Shown here: piece by piece, positions 23,701 to 35,839 of the stretch
Position numbering within the stretch: position 1 is the first letter of the stretch
How the letters are laid out: each line of letters begins with the position of its first letter
NCBI GenBank assembly: GCA_026419785.1
Contig: JAODTK010004998.1
Span: 1 to 64,000, forward strand
Direction of reading: 5' to 3'
Length of the DNA stretch: 64,000 nucleotides
Origin: Sclerodactyla briareus
Lineage: Eukaryota; Echinodermata; Holothuroidea; Dendrochirotida; Sclerodactylidae
Notes under the pieces: generated by a model
The model's input: the letters and a program-made list of their open reading frames with translations, nothing else
Database searches by the model: none
Told to the model about the DNA's origin: nothing
Made by a program: the position numbers and the translations under genes

Positions 23701-25730
23701 TCATCCTATATGGGACGCGTGGGGTCATAATGAACCCGTCGGGTAAATGCATGGAGCGCGGGGTGTTCATGTGATATGATCACTAAAAACATTGATATGG
23801 CAGGTCCAATAAAAAAAAAAACAAAAAAAAACAGGTCTAAAAAGAACGAATACCTGAATACAGTCATATACCCAAAATGAACAACGAGGCAGGGTGCGTG
23901 TGAATCAGTTTGCGACTGGTACGGATCCATGGAGAAGGTGCAAACAATGTTGGGTACCAGACTTACTCAGACTTCTCTTTCGAGCGTGCACTGTGTCGTG
24001 CTTTGGCGTGAAGAAACAGTTGATCATGCTCGTATGCGACACCACTCTCAGTTTTTTTTTTTGTTTGAATCCAGACAATGCAAATTTGAAATAAAAGATG
24101 CTAGTGAATGCAACCTGTCACCCACCACTGCACGCAATGTTTAAGGTCTGAAATATAACTTGACCAAAAGATAATGAAGAAAGACTGGCCGTTCTCCACG
24201 TAATAGACTGCGATACGGTGCGGACACCAGCGAGTCCGATCCTCTCGTCAACGATTATTGCTCAGTAAACGTGACACAGGGGTTAATATTCCTGCTCCCA
24301 TAACGCCATTAACGTCCCCTCCGAAGGATGTGAGTACAGCTTCCACTAGTGCCACAGCCATATCCCTACCACGAGTTGTAGTCAGTAACAGTTAGTTTAG
24401 GTTGTTAGTTATTTAGTTTAGTCCGCGTATGGACCAATGTACCTGGACACTCTCCTGCTCAGGCCAGTCTTCGAGGCAAAGCTTGGATGGACTTACTTTG
24501 TTACTATCTAGCGGAGGAATATAATCAAACGAAATATTGAAATTTTGGCTTCAGATCACCAGAAATGGCCTTTCCTAGCTGCAAAAGGCTTCGAAATATT
24601 GTCCTGTTTGGCGCATTCATCATCTTCACACATACGTACCCAGACTATATTGGGGAGGGAGTGGGCTCATGGGGAATTTTTTGGAGACTGGAGCCGCATA
24701 GGCACAGGGTTATCAGGGGTATCACTTAAGAATAAATCCGCATAGCTGTGAATCACACCTATCTTTCTCCCTCCACATCCTACCAATATATTGTATGTAT
24801 TCCCCATATCGCCGTATTTTATGTACCACACAGTACGGTACAGTAACGCCAGGTTCGTCCTCCAAATAGTATATCCCTATAATAAAAATCTCCTAGAATG
24901 AGAGCAGTTCATATACGCTCATGTAGCCCATTTAAACAATCCTACCCTGTATGAAATTGACACTGATCTGTCAATAACTTAATCCCTGAACCATATGACC
25001 AACGAAACGGATGCTTACTCAATACACACAAATAGCGTCATTCAGTCTATGCATAACATGAACCTTAATATGACATCAATCAAACAAACACTGAAAAAAA
25101 ACAAGAAGGATTGGTTGTCCTGTGAACGCAGTTATGTCTTCTGATCATATAAACTTCTTCATGCCACGTGCGAGAAAATATACAACAAGGAACAAATCCC
25201 GTGGGGGGGGGTTTAATTACAGAAAAAAAAATCCTTCTCACCCCGACTTATATAAAGGGATTGTCGATACGCCGATAGGCAACCACATGTCCTATTGCTA
25301 TAGCTGTAATTTTTCTTGGCCGCATCATAGCAAATACGTTGATGACTTCATCGATTCAAGTCTTCGGCCAGGTTTGGTTCATGGACAAAATGGCCAGCCC
25401 TGACGCTGACAGCCGAACCTTGAATAATATTATATTTATTAAAAAAATATAATAGGGCGGCGGTGAGTTCATTCGGTATAAGCTCCCAAGAACTGCCAAC
25501 CTTGATTGCGGTTCGTAGCCCATGGAATCCCGAGGACTTTTCCGCAGTGCTGTTGCCCGATGCATGTCCACGCCACCCACGTTTAAAGTGGTAACTATTG
25601 AGGTGCTTGTGAAGAGTAGCGAGCGCCGCTTGTGGCTGCTCTATTGGTAAGTTCCCCGGGAAACACGATGAACTGACGTACTGGAATGGTGCGTCGGGAG
25701 AGAACAAGCAGAGGTGCGTGCTATATAGTA
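23701..25730. other. Intergenic, nothing recognised
   Basis: There are short A and T homopolymers (23,812-23,830, 24,052-24,061) and an AT-rich stretch at 25,430-25,455. There is no splice-framed exon and no mobile element head that I can name. A 119-codon minus frame at 25,348-25,707 lacks recognisable motifs. Confidence 0.4.
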
Positions 25731-25759
25731 CGGGTGAGACAAGTCACCAATGGCAGGGG

Positions 25760-25862
25760 TACTTCTGTGAATCGCTTTGAGCATGTCCTTCGACTTGGAC
25801 CAGCCTATATAAGAACGATATATTATTATTATGATTATGATTATTATTATTATTATATTAAT
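25760..25862 (+). mobile_element. SINE-like 3' tail with (ATT)n
   Basis: The sequence GAATCGCTTTGAGCATGTCC, then CCTATATAAGAACG, then ATT/GATT repeats is the typical end of short elements mobilised by CR1/L2-type LINEs. The same GCGCTTTGAG...CTATATAAG...(ATT)n pattern ends the LINE at 27.73-27.80 kb (minus strand). I did not find a clear tRNA head upstream. Confidence 0.5.
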
Positions 25863-26424
25863 CATCCACTCAGACAGCCGATAACTTTTACTGTTCCGCA
25901 ATGAGGAAAGCCTCTCGCTGCCTCTACAGAGTTAAATGTTATGGTACAGGCTGATTTTATTCAGTTCCATACATTCGGCCTAACAAGCAAGTCCCGTTCC
26001 GTGGAGAGCCAAACTTGTCGCGCACATGGACGACGGCCCTCTGACCAGGTAGCACCAAAAACGTTGAATTCGCCTTTGGGCGCGCGGTATAGACCTACTG
26101 TATTGTTTTGTGTTTTGAACTACTTGCCGGCAAGAAACAGCGAAGTTGCCAACTTTTAACAAGTTGTGGAATCTTATCCTCGAGAGCCGCTATAATCACT
26201 TTCCATACGACAACTGCTGGGCTGGAACCACTGGCTCCGAGATTCCGAATTAATATCAGCGAATACTGTATCACATACAGTTTTTAGTTTCTTAGAGTTT
26301 ACTGTTGATCATTTCCCATCGGTTCTATTTGAACCTATTTACATCGCATTCCTATTCATATTTTCCTTTTTTCTTTTTATACGGTACTGTTTTAATTTTC
26401 GTTTAAGGGGCATTTTCCTTTTTC

Positions 26425-26500
26425 CATATTTGTAAAGCGCCTAGAGGCCTCTTGGTATTTGGCGTATAACAAGAACCTCCTTATTATTATATTTATGTTC
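26425..26500 (+). mobile_element. SINE-like 3' tail
   Basis: TTGTAAAGCGCCTAGAGGCC, then TGGTATTTGGCG and ATAACAAGAACC, then TTATTATTAT is the same tail type as above. The head is not identified. Confidence 0.5.
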
Positions 26501-26848
26501 ATGAAGATAGTAAAGTTTAACTCGAAATCAGTAGCACGATCATTGAAAATGCGATATGCCTGTCGAGTATTTCTGCTCATTCCACGTCCATAGGAAGTAC
26601 CGACAAGATCAGCAAATGTACCGACAGACCGCCTCGGAACAAAGAGTGTGGAGGGCGACTACCCCTTCCCCTTATTCCGGATTACGCTACAGGGAAGAAC
26701 ATCTGTAACACAATGCGTCTCCTAAGGACCTTGTCAGATGCCGAGAGTGGTGGAGTATCACAGACATAGGAAGTGTCAGGATAGGCTGCTTATAGTCTGC
26801 AGAGATAAAGACAGGTTCCATAGCAGTAAAACCATAATCAAAACAATA

Positions 26849-27230
26849 GGAACGCGCACTGAGAAAGCAAACATTACTAATTAATACCACCTATAGTAAT
26901 ATCGTCTTGATGTCCCATCATTAGACAAGCCGATGAGCTCCGGACTTCGGAGCTCCGGATCGAAAGGCCATGAGTTCGAATCCCCAGACTGACACGTTGG
27001 TACTTCCTTGGACGAGGCCCTCTTCATCCACACTATGCCTCACTCCACCTATGTGATAGATAGGGACCAGTGAGCAATCTGTGTACAACATGCGCCTCTG
27101 ATGGCAGCAACTTTCCCTTCAGTAGTGACGCAAAGAGTATACACGTTCTGATGACCAAAAATGACTCAAAGGTGTTTTGAGAGTGTCTAAAGACGTTGGA
27201 ATGCGCTATATAAGCACTCCAATGTAAAAC
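26849..27230 (+). mobile_element. tRNA-derived SINE and preceding duplicated flank
   Basis: From 26,905 the sequence is a tRNA-like head with a B-box GAGTTCGAATCCCC at about 26,970. It is followed by the CCTCACTCCACCTATG body and ends with TGCGCTATATAAGCACTCC near 27,215. The SINE and about 55 bases before it match 51,343-51,650. This piece is therefore the displaced right flank of duplication copy 1, pushed away by insertions at 17,868-26,848. Confidence 0.7.
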
Positions 27231-27616
27231 ATTTTCGAGAAGAGACGCTAGTCGCATCAGCATGAGAGCCCTAAACGAGCGTAGGCACAAACTGCGCCCC
27301 TTTCCTGTGAAGTGGAGGGACAACAGAGGAGATGTGTACGGTACTAATTTGAATGATGAAATAATGCTCAAAATCTCAATTGATGTCGTGTGTGTTCAGT
27401 CCCATATTTCGTACGAAAGACAGGCGAAATTTAGCATCAAAAAACAGCGTGGTATGGGTGTGTGGTGTGGTGTGCGCTGTGTTTGTGTGTGCGTGACACT
27501 TCTTTCCGAAAAGATATCTAATTTAGGTCGAGCATGTACCACGTTGGATCAGGCGTATGTCGGTCACCATATGTTGTAGATATGATACACATATTTGCAT
27601 TATCTAGACGATAATA

Positions 27617-27630
27617 CTATAATAATAATC

Positions 27631-27685
<55 letters not shown>

Positions 27686-27742
27686 ATAATAATAATAAGA
27701 ATAATAATAATATAATAATAATAATATAATAATAATAATATA
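27617..27742. repeat. (AAT)n microsatellite, tail of a LINE
   Basis: Interrupted AAT repeats of about 125 bases. Read on the minus strand they are an (ATT)n tail that directly follows the 3' end of the LINE at 27,743-30,490. Confidence 0.9.
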
Positions 27743-30490
27743 AAACTTATACAGCGCTATAATCTACAAAGTATTCAATAGCGTTGTACAGCCCTAATGA
27801 GAAGTCAACTTGAAAAAATGAGTTTCGAAGGGATTGAAACTGGCCAAGAGTGGGGAAATTCTGATTGGGTATGGGCAGGACCAGTTCCAGAGCTTGGGCC
27901 CGGCTGATTGGAAGGAGCGATCGCCATAGGTTTGCAGTTTAGTCTTGGGAAACAGTAAGAGTACGGTATGCAGACGCCAGGTATAGCGTGATTCACCCGA
28001 AATGACAAGTCCGTCAAACAAATAGGAGGGTGCCATGCTATGGATGCATTTATACACAATAAGCAATATTTTAAAATCCAATTCTGAACTCAACACAGGC
28101 AACCAGTGCAAAAAATGGGACGAGGCTCAACGATGGTGTGTTGAAAATTAATTGCAGTCCCCAAACAAGCCTAGCGCACTGTTCTGAACAGACGTGCAGC
28201 CTTTAGGTCAAATACCTTGGAATTCAATAGAGCAAACTGTTGCAATAGTTCCAAAGTGACTGTGACATGAATGAAAGACGTATGTTTCTTCATCTTCTTG
28301 AGAACGAAATATCGTGGGAACCAGTCTTTGCAAACTGTGCTGACAAGTTCTCCATTGTCATTTCTGGAGGCCGGAAAATAATCCGAGGTGGTGGAACTCA
28401 ATCAGGAGAGACATGAAATTAATGAAGCGTTGCCAAACTTTGATGGATCTATTGATGACCATAGTGAGTGTATGACTAATTTGAATTTCAGTTTCGAATC
28501 GTTTAAGTTGCAAATTATGAGCAACCATCCAATCCCTTATGTCCCAGAGCTACAGCTTTGCATTAGATTAAAGGCATCGGTTCCGAGGTATTCTTTTTGC
28601 GTTTTGAAGCTTTGAATCAAGCTGAGTATATCAGCATAGGCCACTCCGGGTCAGAGGGGTTTAAATTACTTAAATAAAGAGACAGTGTTACAGTGTAAAA
28701 CGAAGCGGTCCTAGACACGAGCCTGGGGAAAACCGGTTCAACAGGGATTCATCAGAAGCTACAACATTCAGTGAGACAACATTGGGACTGTTCCCAAGGT
28801 AAAGTAATGACCAGTTCAGAGCAGTGTTTTTATTCCCAAAATCATGTTTAAAAAATAAATCTCACTAAAATAGAATGAGCGACCGTATCGAAGGCCGGGG
28901 ACTATGGTCAAGCAGCACCATAAGCAAACATTCTGGTATCAATGGAATGCAGATTTCTGAGTGTATCTGGAGCAGAGCCGGTCCCCGTGGAATGTATGTC
29001 TATGTGCAGATTGGAAATACGGTAAAGGACAGTGACGATTACATGTTGCAAGATTGGATCCGCAACAACTTCTTCTACAAGCTTGGAAATGAACGGAAGG
29101 TACTAACGGTTCTAAGATCTTTACAATTCTGGTGGAAGTGTAGGCTTCTTAAGAAGAGGACAAAACCAAAGGTCTCATCCAGGGACTCATGAAACTCACC
29201 TGTAGTAATTGATGTGGTAATGGCAGTTAGGGAGGCAATAGAGTAGCACGCAACTAATTTGACACAATCTTAGTGGGGCTGGGTCCAAATCATAAGTGGC
29301 TGACGAACAGTTCTGCAGCAGCTTCGGGACATACGACTCTGAGACCAGGAGGGTCAGAATTATTAGTAAATCGAAGGTTCTCAGTCTCATTAGTGATGAA
29401 CTCAGCACGAATATGACGTACTTCGAGTCAATGTCTGCAGGAATGTCGTTGCCCCAGCGGATGAGACTGAGTTGTATGTGAAAGGGAGCAGAGTGAGAGC
29501 ATCAGTTTTCTTACCAAAGAGTGATTTAACAACGTCGTATAACTTCCGACTGTCACCCTTCCAAGCTAGCACCAACTTGTCGAATTAAGATCAGAACCTT
29601 CATTAACTGTAGTATGATATCTCGCCTTCAGTGAATTTTAACCAGTTGTCAGGAGTTTCGTCCCTCCTCCAAACTTTTTCACAGCGTCTACGTTCAGCTT
29701 TAAGCAGCTTCAACTCATCGTCGCATAGACCATGCAAAAGTTGGCACGAAACCAGTAATCGTCCTAGGAAGGAGGGACGGGGGGGAGTGGATATATGGCT
29801 TATCAAGAAAGAGAGGCTGTAACAAGATTAATACTGGGAGATAAAACTGTACAGGTCTTCCGCCAGGAGCTGCGGATCAGATCACTGGCTCTCAAAATCA
29901 GAATCGAACCATGCCCGTCAATCGAGATAGAACCGGCGGAGTCTGCCTTCTTGATATGTAAGTGGGGGACTGTCAGTAATTCTAACTGAAGTGAACAAAA
30001 CAATTGTCTGATACATAATCGGAATCAGTATATCAAGCACCTTGGATGGTGCCTAAATCACGAGTCCTGATCGATCCAATGCGTTCCCATTTCACATGTG
30101 GAGGGAAGTTGACATTTTTGTGTCAACCCGAAAGTATCCAGAATAGAAGTGAACCTAACAGTCACTGTGTCATGGTGGTTATCTATTAACATGTATGTTA
30201 AAGGTCCCCGCAATGATTAGGGATTGGCGGCAAGTCATTTAAGTGCAGTAGTGATGAGAGCCATAAAAGTGTGGATGGTGTTTTGGAACAAAAAAGCAGA
30301 TGAATTGCAGGAGATGGCTGATACAGAATGATTCCCATGGCCTTTTGTGGACCTGAAACAGCTACCCACGGCCCTAGAGCCATGCACCCATGGAGAATGT
30401 GATGATATAAACTGCCTACAAACCTGGACGACATCAAGCTCGGGGGACGGATCACTTCTGCAGTCTTTCTCAATCCACCCACGGGTCAAC
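27743..30490 (-). mobile_element. CR1/L2-like LINE, nearly full ORF2
   Basis: On the minus strand, in order: a FNIHV segment of the endonuclease near 30,190 and LDTFGLTQ near 30,140; the RT entry TYDLDPAP near 29,290; segments matching the fingers and palm between about 28,870 and 29,130; a YLGNRSQ stretch near 28,800; the YAD catalytic motif near 28,640; and a C-terminal block at 27,794-28,111 starting MHWLPVLSSELDFKILL and including YGDRSFQSAGPKLWN. The endonuclease and RT are split among several frames. The 3' end is GCGCTGTATAAGTTTTAT followed by an ATT repeat. The element would copy RNA into nicked chromosomal DNA. It is inactive as read. Confidence 0.85.
27794..28111 (-). pseudogene. 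LINE ORF2 C-terminal domain (intact segment)
   Basis: This is an open 105-codon frame ending at a stop just before the LINE 3' tail. LHWLPV-type start, KCIHSMAPSYL, YGDRSF and GPKLWNWS are hallmarks of the region following RT in CR1/L2/Rex-type elements. It is the longest unbroken piece of the element. Confidence 0.85.
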
Positions 30491-31640
30491 ACACAAACGC
30501 CTTGCTATCCCGCGCAGGGAAACGAAGGGATACCCTCGCCCCCCCTCTCCCTCCGCTCGCCCCCGCGCCTGCCTGCGTCCCCCCGCTGTGCCCCACCCTG
30601 GGCCGCTGGCTGCTGGCCGTCCTGTTGCGGACTACCTGCTGCGGTCCCCTCTTCCCAGCCCAATAGCTCTCGGGCTTGTCACCCAGCTGCTTGCTGTGCA
30701 CCCGCACCCTGGCGGTTGTTCCAACACACCACGTCCTTCACACCCTGCCCCCCCCCGTCGTCTTCCCCCCCCACCCCCCCCCCACGCCCAGCCACCCGGG
30801 TCCACAACCCTCCTTTAACACGTCCGTTGGGATATCAACTGCTGACCCACCTCCACGCCTCACCCCTCTGCCCCGGCCCCTTCCCTCTACCCTCCTCTCT
30901 GTTCTCCGTTGCGCGCATAACCCCCTTTCTTTGGCCCCCCACACATTCCTTGCCTCACGCCCCGACGCGACCTTAGACACCAGCGCCCCTTGTCCGCAGG
31001 CCCTGTTCCCCGCCCGTCAGTGGGACTTTAGCGCGGTCGCGACCCCCTTCCCCCCCCCACCCGACCTACGTTCTGAGATCTCCCCCCGCCCCGCATCGCC
31101 ACCCTCACACACCAAAATCCTCCATCACTACAACCCAGGCGGACGACACAACACCTACACCCACACCACCACCGAACAACAAACCCACACCGCCCACACC
31201 CGCGACCACACTACACGGCTCCCCATTTCCTACGGGCCAACAACCTTCCCCCCGGCCCGCCTCGCTGCCGACGCTCGCCCCGTGTTTTTGTTTATTTCGG
31301 CCTTCCGTCCCCCCCGCCAGCGCAGTTCCCAGACAACCCGTCTTGAGGCGCACACCGTCACCCCCCCCCCCCCTCCCAGACAGTCCCACGGTCGCAGCCG
31401 CCCCACCAGCGGGCACCCCCCTTTGTGACCTATCCCCCTCGCGTACCCCCCCCCCCCCCCGCCCCTCCCCCCCCAAATGACCCTCTCGGACTGCCCCGCG
31501 CCCTTGCCTTCCTTCACGCGCCCCCCCGAGCCCCCCAAGAGTAACAACACCTTATTTGCCACCCCATAGTGAGACGACTCCGGGCACCCCCACTCTTGCG
31601 CTCGCGTCTCCCATATCACCGCCGCCAGTTAACTCTAGCC
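30491..31640. other. Extreme C-rich tract (G-rich on minus strand)
   Basis: About 1.1 kb is mostly C on the plus strand with many runs of 5 to 14 C, while the flanks are AT-rich. The left edge coincides with the 5' part of the LINE on the minus strand; the right edge fades near 31,640, with C-rich remnants to about 31,900. It produces long proline-rich frames (for example 250 codons at 30,676-31,428) only because CCN codons lack stops. There is no domain, splice pattern or obvious repeat unit. On the minus strand it could form G-quadruplexes. It could also be low-quality sequence. Confidence 0.7.
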
Positions 31641-32320
31641 ATGAACGCGCAAGCGACAAAATACGCCACTGATACACACAACCTCAGATGTCACCTCCTA
31701 CAGAGGAGATAGTACATGAACTATAGATAGACTTCACTAAGAATATGTACAAGTAGGGCAAAAATTTAACACAGACCGAAAAGACACACATATGCAACAA
31801 CCACGGGCCCACGCCGACAAAAGAAAACCCACCCCAACCCGCTAACACCCTCCACTTGCCCCTTCCCGACCCCCCCGGCGTGTCACCCGGTCACCGCTTA
31901 AATGTCGTCGCCGCGGGCAAAACTCCACATGAACCAACTAGTTGACTTGCCCCAAGAATCCACCACGAACGCCGAAGGGACAGGAGAACCTCTATTGCGA
32001 CTTAAGCGTGCGCATGTGGTTTCTGGATATGTGAATATGGTGTATTGTGTGAGCCTGTGTTGTGGTTTGGCCTTGAGAGGACAAACCTAAAAAAGCTTAT
32101 CAGAATGATATTAACAACAAACGCAAACTTGTAGCAAACTTATAAGTGCAAAGTAGGCTGTTGGTGGCTCGTATAGAAAGGAACACAATTCCTTGTGCAG
32201 CGAGTGTCAAGGTCAAGAACAAGACACAGTTCAAAAAATTTGCAGCATGACAGTTTCGAAAACACAAAGCAGTATCAGGGTAAGAGGTAAGTAAGCTGGA
32301 TATAAGCCGAAGGCCCGCAA
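31641..32320. other. Intergenic, nothing recognised
   Basis: C-rich patches continue to about 31,900. After that composition returns to AT-rich. I see no exon or element in this stretch. Confidence 0.4.
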
Positions 32321-32329
32321 GTTTGTTAG

Positions 32330-35050
32330 TGATTAAGGAGTCCAGGAAAGGACAGATTCATCTCATAAACGACACCGAAGCCACAAATAACCCAGGAAAA
32401 GAAAAATGAAAAAAAAAAACTCTAAATTAATTCGCCCGTGATTCCTGAAAAATTAAATCAAGGATGTTCTCGAACGCATTCAAACTCTTAAGAAAACAAT
32501 ATTGTCAGGAAGACAATTTCCACTCAGTGATCACTCTCTGCGAAAGAAATATTTGCGAATGTCCATTCTGCAGCCCTTGCCACAAAGCTTGAGACAGTGG
32601 CTCATTTGACAGTAGTAGTAACACTGGAAAATTCAAAGACGTAGTGGAAGGACAGGCCATCGAGTCCATGGACAATTGTGAAAACTGGATTCAGTCACGC
32701 CCAATTCGCCTCAGCTCAATGGGAGTTAGAACGAGGAGCTTAATCTTTACTCGTGCGGAGATAAATTTTCAGACAGTTAATCATTCTAGTTGCCCTCGAT
32801 GAACGGTTTCAATTACCTGCTTTGTTATTTTGCAAATTAATAGGATTCCACACTGTACAGAATACTCTAGGTGCGGGCTCACCAGTTGCTAAACCAGCCT
32901 GATGACAATATCATTACAAGGGAAACAGAAGGGACGTCTAATCAAGGCCAAGACTCAATACCCTCTTCGAGCAGCTCGGGCACACCACTGCTTGGAAGGT
33001 TTCAAAAGAAGATCAAAACAAACCCCAAGACAAGTCTGTTTTCTGAAATCAACTCATGTGCATATTTGGCAATTCAACTGAAGGAAAGCGTTGGCGTTGT
33101 GAAAAACAAACATGCTAGTTTGCACTTGTCGACATTGAAAAACATTTTGCCAGTCAGATCCTTTTTGAACAATTGCCAGGCATCCACATTTTCGGAAACG
33201 ATCTCCCGATACCAATGGTATCGTCTCGCAACTTAGTAAACCCTGGGAATTTAATCGAACCTTCAAGATCGTCCAATGACGCCACAGAAAAAAGTAACGG
33301 CCCCCAAGAAAGATCCGATCCTCGGGGAACACCACTAGTCGACTTTTGCCAAGAGAACGACCGACCCATTTAGACAATCGTTGTTCCTATACGGAAGCCA
33401 CTTCACGAATCACTAAGGACATTCCCCTCACTTGCAACAAGCTCTCCAAAACTTGAGCAAGAGACGCGCATGAGGAGCAGACCCTTGTCCCAAAAGCGGT
33501 CTGAAAGTTCCAGGAAAATTATATTAAAGGGCATTCGTTGTCAACAGAAAATGTACCATCTTCCAAACTTCCAAGAGATTAGTCAAAACACGAACGATAT
33601 TTCCTAAACCCATGTTGAGAATCCCTAATAAGACTATTTACTATGATCATTGATGAAATAATCAACCATATGATCCGAATGATTGATTCCATTACTTGCA
33701 GACAACACTAGTAAGGAATGATCTGGCACTTGTAATTACAAGGAAGCGACGTTTACTTTCTTGAAAATAGGAGAAACAGTTGCCTCCTCCAATCATCCGG
33801 AACAATATTCTTGCACGCCAGTCTTATTGAAAATAATTAGACTAATGGAAACAGACAACTCGTCGCAAAAGGAATTTTGAGTAAGAGGTAACTCCGTCAG
33901 GACTAGGAACTTTATCACTTGAGCTTTATTCTTGCAGTTTTCCTTTACTAAACCAGGCGAACACACCTTATCAATACCAATGCGGAGACGCTCGAAAACT
34001 AGGTCACAAAATTATCCAAGTTCTCATGAGTAAAAACGTACGAGACGAGAAATTTTATTACGAACCTTAACCATCTCCTGGCTATCGCTAATTGTACTAC
34101 CCAATCGTCGGAATCTATCAAAGACCCGATGCTGCCTTGACTTATTGTTCCCATCAAATAGGGAGAACAATGCACGAGGCTTCTCCTTGATTATTAGAGG
34201 CAATCTGATCTCAAAAATTAGGTTTAGGTCAGAAACTAAACGCTGGAAATGCTTTTGCTGAACTTTTAAAAGCTCTAGATCAGACACGCACACAGAAGAG
34301 AAAAGGTCGCCATAAATGTCGCTTACGGTTGATGGCCAGGAAAAAACTTCCCTTTTCATCCAAGAAGGCTTCTTGTCCTTAGCGACGTTTCCTCCAAGGA
34401 AACGTAAATAACCTTTATAATCTCGTTAACCCGTTTCAATGTGAACACTGTTCCAAGAATATCAACAGGCATCCGGACTTCTAACAATTATGCCCAAATT
34501 TTACTTTGCATAAAAAAACCTGAAATCATCACATCGGCATTCGCGAAAAAGGAACAAGCTCTACATCTGTGGGATATTGACCAAAACAAGACACATGGAA
34601 AGCTCTTAACTACGTGATCACTTGCATCGACGCTTACCCAAAGCTGCTACATTATCTACCAGATCTGGGTCACTTGCTCAAAATAAAATCCAAAAAATAG
34701 ATCCTTTCTGGTTAGAAGAAAAATTGTACATGCTGCGAAAGGAAACAATCCTGCGGACATGAAAAAGCCAAATCCATGACTGCTACTAGTACATTGGACC
34801 AAAAATTATATGGATAATTGAAATCAACCAAGAATAATTGTATATTCCCAGAGAATTCTGAAAAAGCAGGTAGGAAAGAAAAGAGTTGGTTGTCTTCAGA
34901 GCTATTTGGGGAAAACGTTACACAACGTCAACTAATAAGAACTGGAAATAACAGATGAGTTAGACGGAATTTCACACCAAAACAGAGTTGACCAAAAATC
35001 ACAACCAAAGCGGCCTTCTCCAAAATATTCAAGTCAGACCTCAATACAAC
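32330..35050 (-). mobile_element. Second LINE, endonuclease and RT recognisable
   Basis: On the minus strand, in order: endonuclease motifs around 34,750-35,000 (NSSEDNQL, then VDFNYPYNFW, then LDFILS); a basic linker frame at 34,024-34,359 starting MKREVFSW; an RT segment at 33,154-33,369 with TSGVPRGS, WGPLLF, LDDLE and RDDT, the catalytic DD being preserved; and a post-RT segment near 32,700-32,880 (HLEYSVQC, then RATRMI). All are in different frames because of small indels. A 3' fragment of the same family lies at 54,650-55,010. It belongs to a CR1-like family different from the LINE at 27.7-30.5 kb. Confidence 0.8.
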
Positions 35051-35159
35051 AAAACTCCACCACCAATGACACGGGAGATTATCAGTCTATCTTGCTATAA
35101 CACATAACCAGGACAGGGAACTGTGGGCTTGGGAAATATCACTGTTCAACCACGCTTTG

Positions 35160-35790
35160 TAATTACTAATGGACGCTATCCTGTATTCTTCCCTTCTTCC
35201 ATTCCTCCCTTCCTACTTGATGGGAGACCCCATATGCACGGGCGGCCAGTTCCCATACAGTTGGCGGCCATTTTGGTGGCATTTTGGACGGCGATTTTTG
35301 GATTTTCAAAGTGTTTACAAGCACCACAAATTGCATGCAAATTAGGTCCTTAATCGGTGAATGGGAACCAGACATCAAACTCAAATAATACCCAATTTGG
35401 CAATATTTCTTGGGTTCCTGCAAGATTTGTGATTTTCTCAATTTGACGGCCCCATTTTGGCGCCTTTTGAATTTCAAAATTGGCCAGCCGCCGCACAATG
35501 GTCTTGCTTGTTGTTGTTCTGAATGGATTGCCGGACCCAGAAATAGGATGTTATATGGACGAACCAGAATTATAATCATATAAGCCTTGTATGACCATTG
35601 ATATGGGGGGAGGAGGGAAGGAAAGGAAACAGTCCACAAAAGGCGGCCATTTTGGAAAATGGCGGCTGTGCAGAGTTCATCCCAACATTTTCGATGGTAA
35701 CAGGTAAAAATATGTTCAGACGGGTCCCCGGACACAATGAGACCACTCACGGAGAGTCGGGGGGGGCGGGGTGCACGGTGGGTCAACCTA
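35160..35790. repeat. Probable repeat with GGCGGCCATTTTGG motifs
   Basis: The stretch has repeated short motifs such as GGCGGCCATTTTGG (35,265 and 35,643) and further GCCATTTTGG-like pieces, with polypyrimidine and polypurine stretches near its two ends (35,185-35,215 and 35,605-35,630). No coding function is recognised; a 206-codon minus frame here appears incidental. It is probably an old noncoding transposon. Confidence 0.35.
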
Positions 35791-35839
35791 GCTCATGGAC
35801 TATTACTTACGAAATAAGAAGCCCAAGTTTCTAGAAGCA

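Noticed and set aside
26905..27000. Functional tRNA gene
   Set aside because: Only a tRNA-like head of a SINE. The same head and body recur at 51.4 kb.
30676..31428. 250-codon proline-rich frame
   Set aside because: It exists only because C-rich DNA lacks stop codons. Other frames there are open too, and no domain or splice signal is present.
35166..35786. 206-codon minus-strand frame
   Set aside because: No recognisable domain. It overlaps a repeat with GGCGGCCATTTTGG motifs and the composition follows the repeat.
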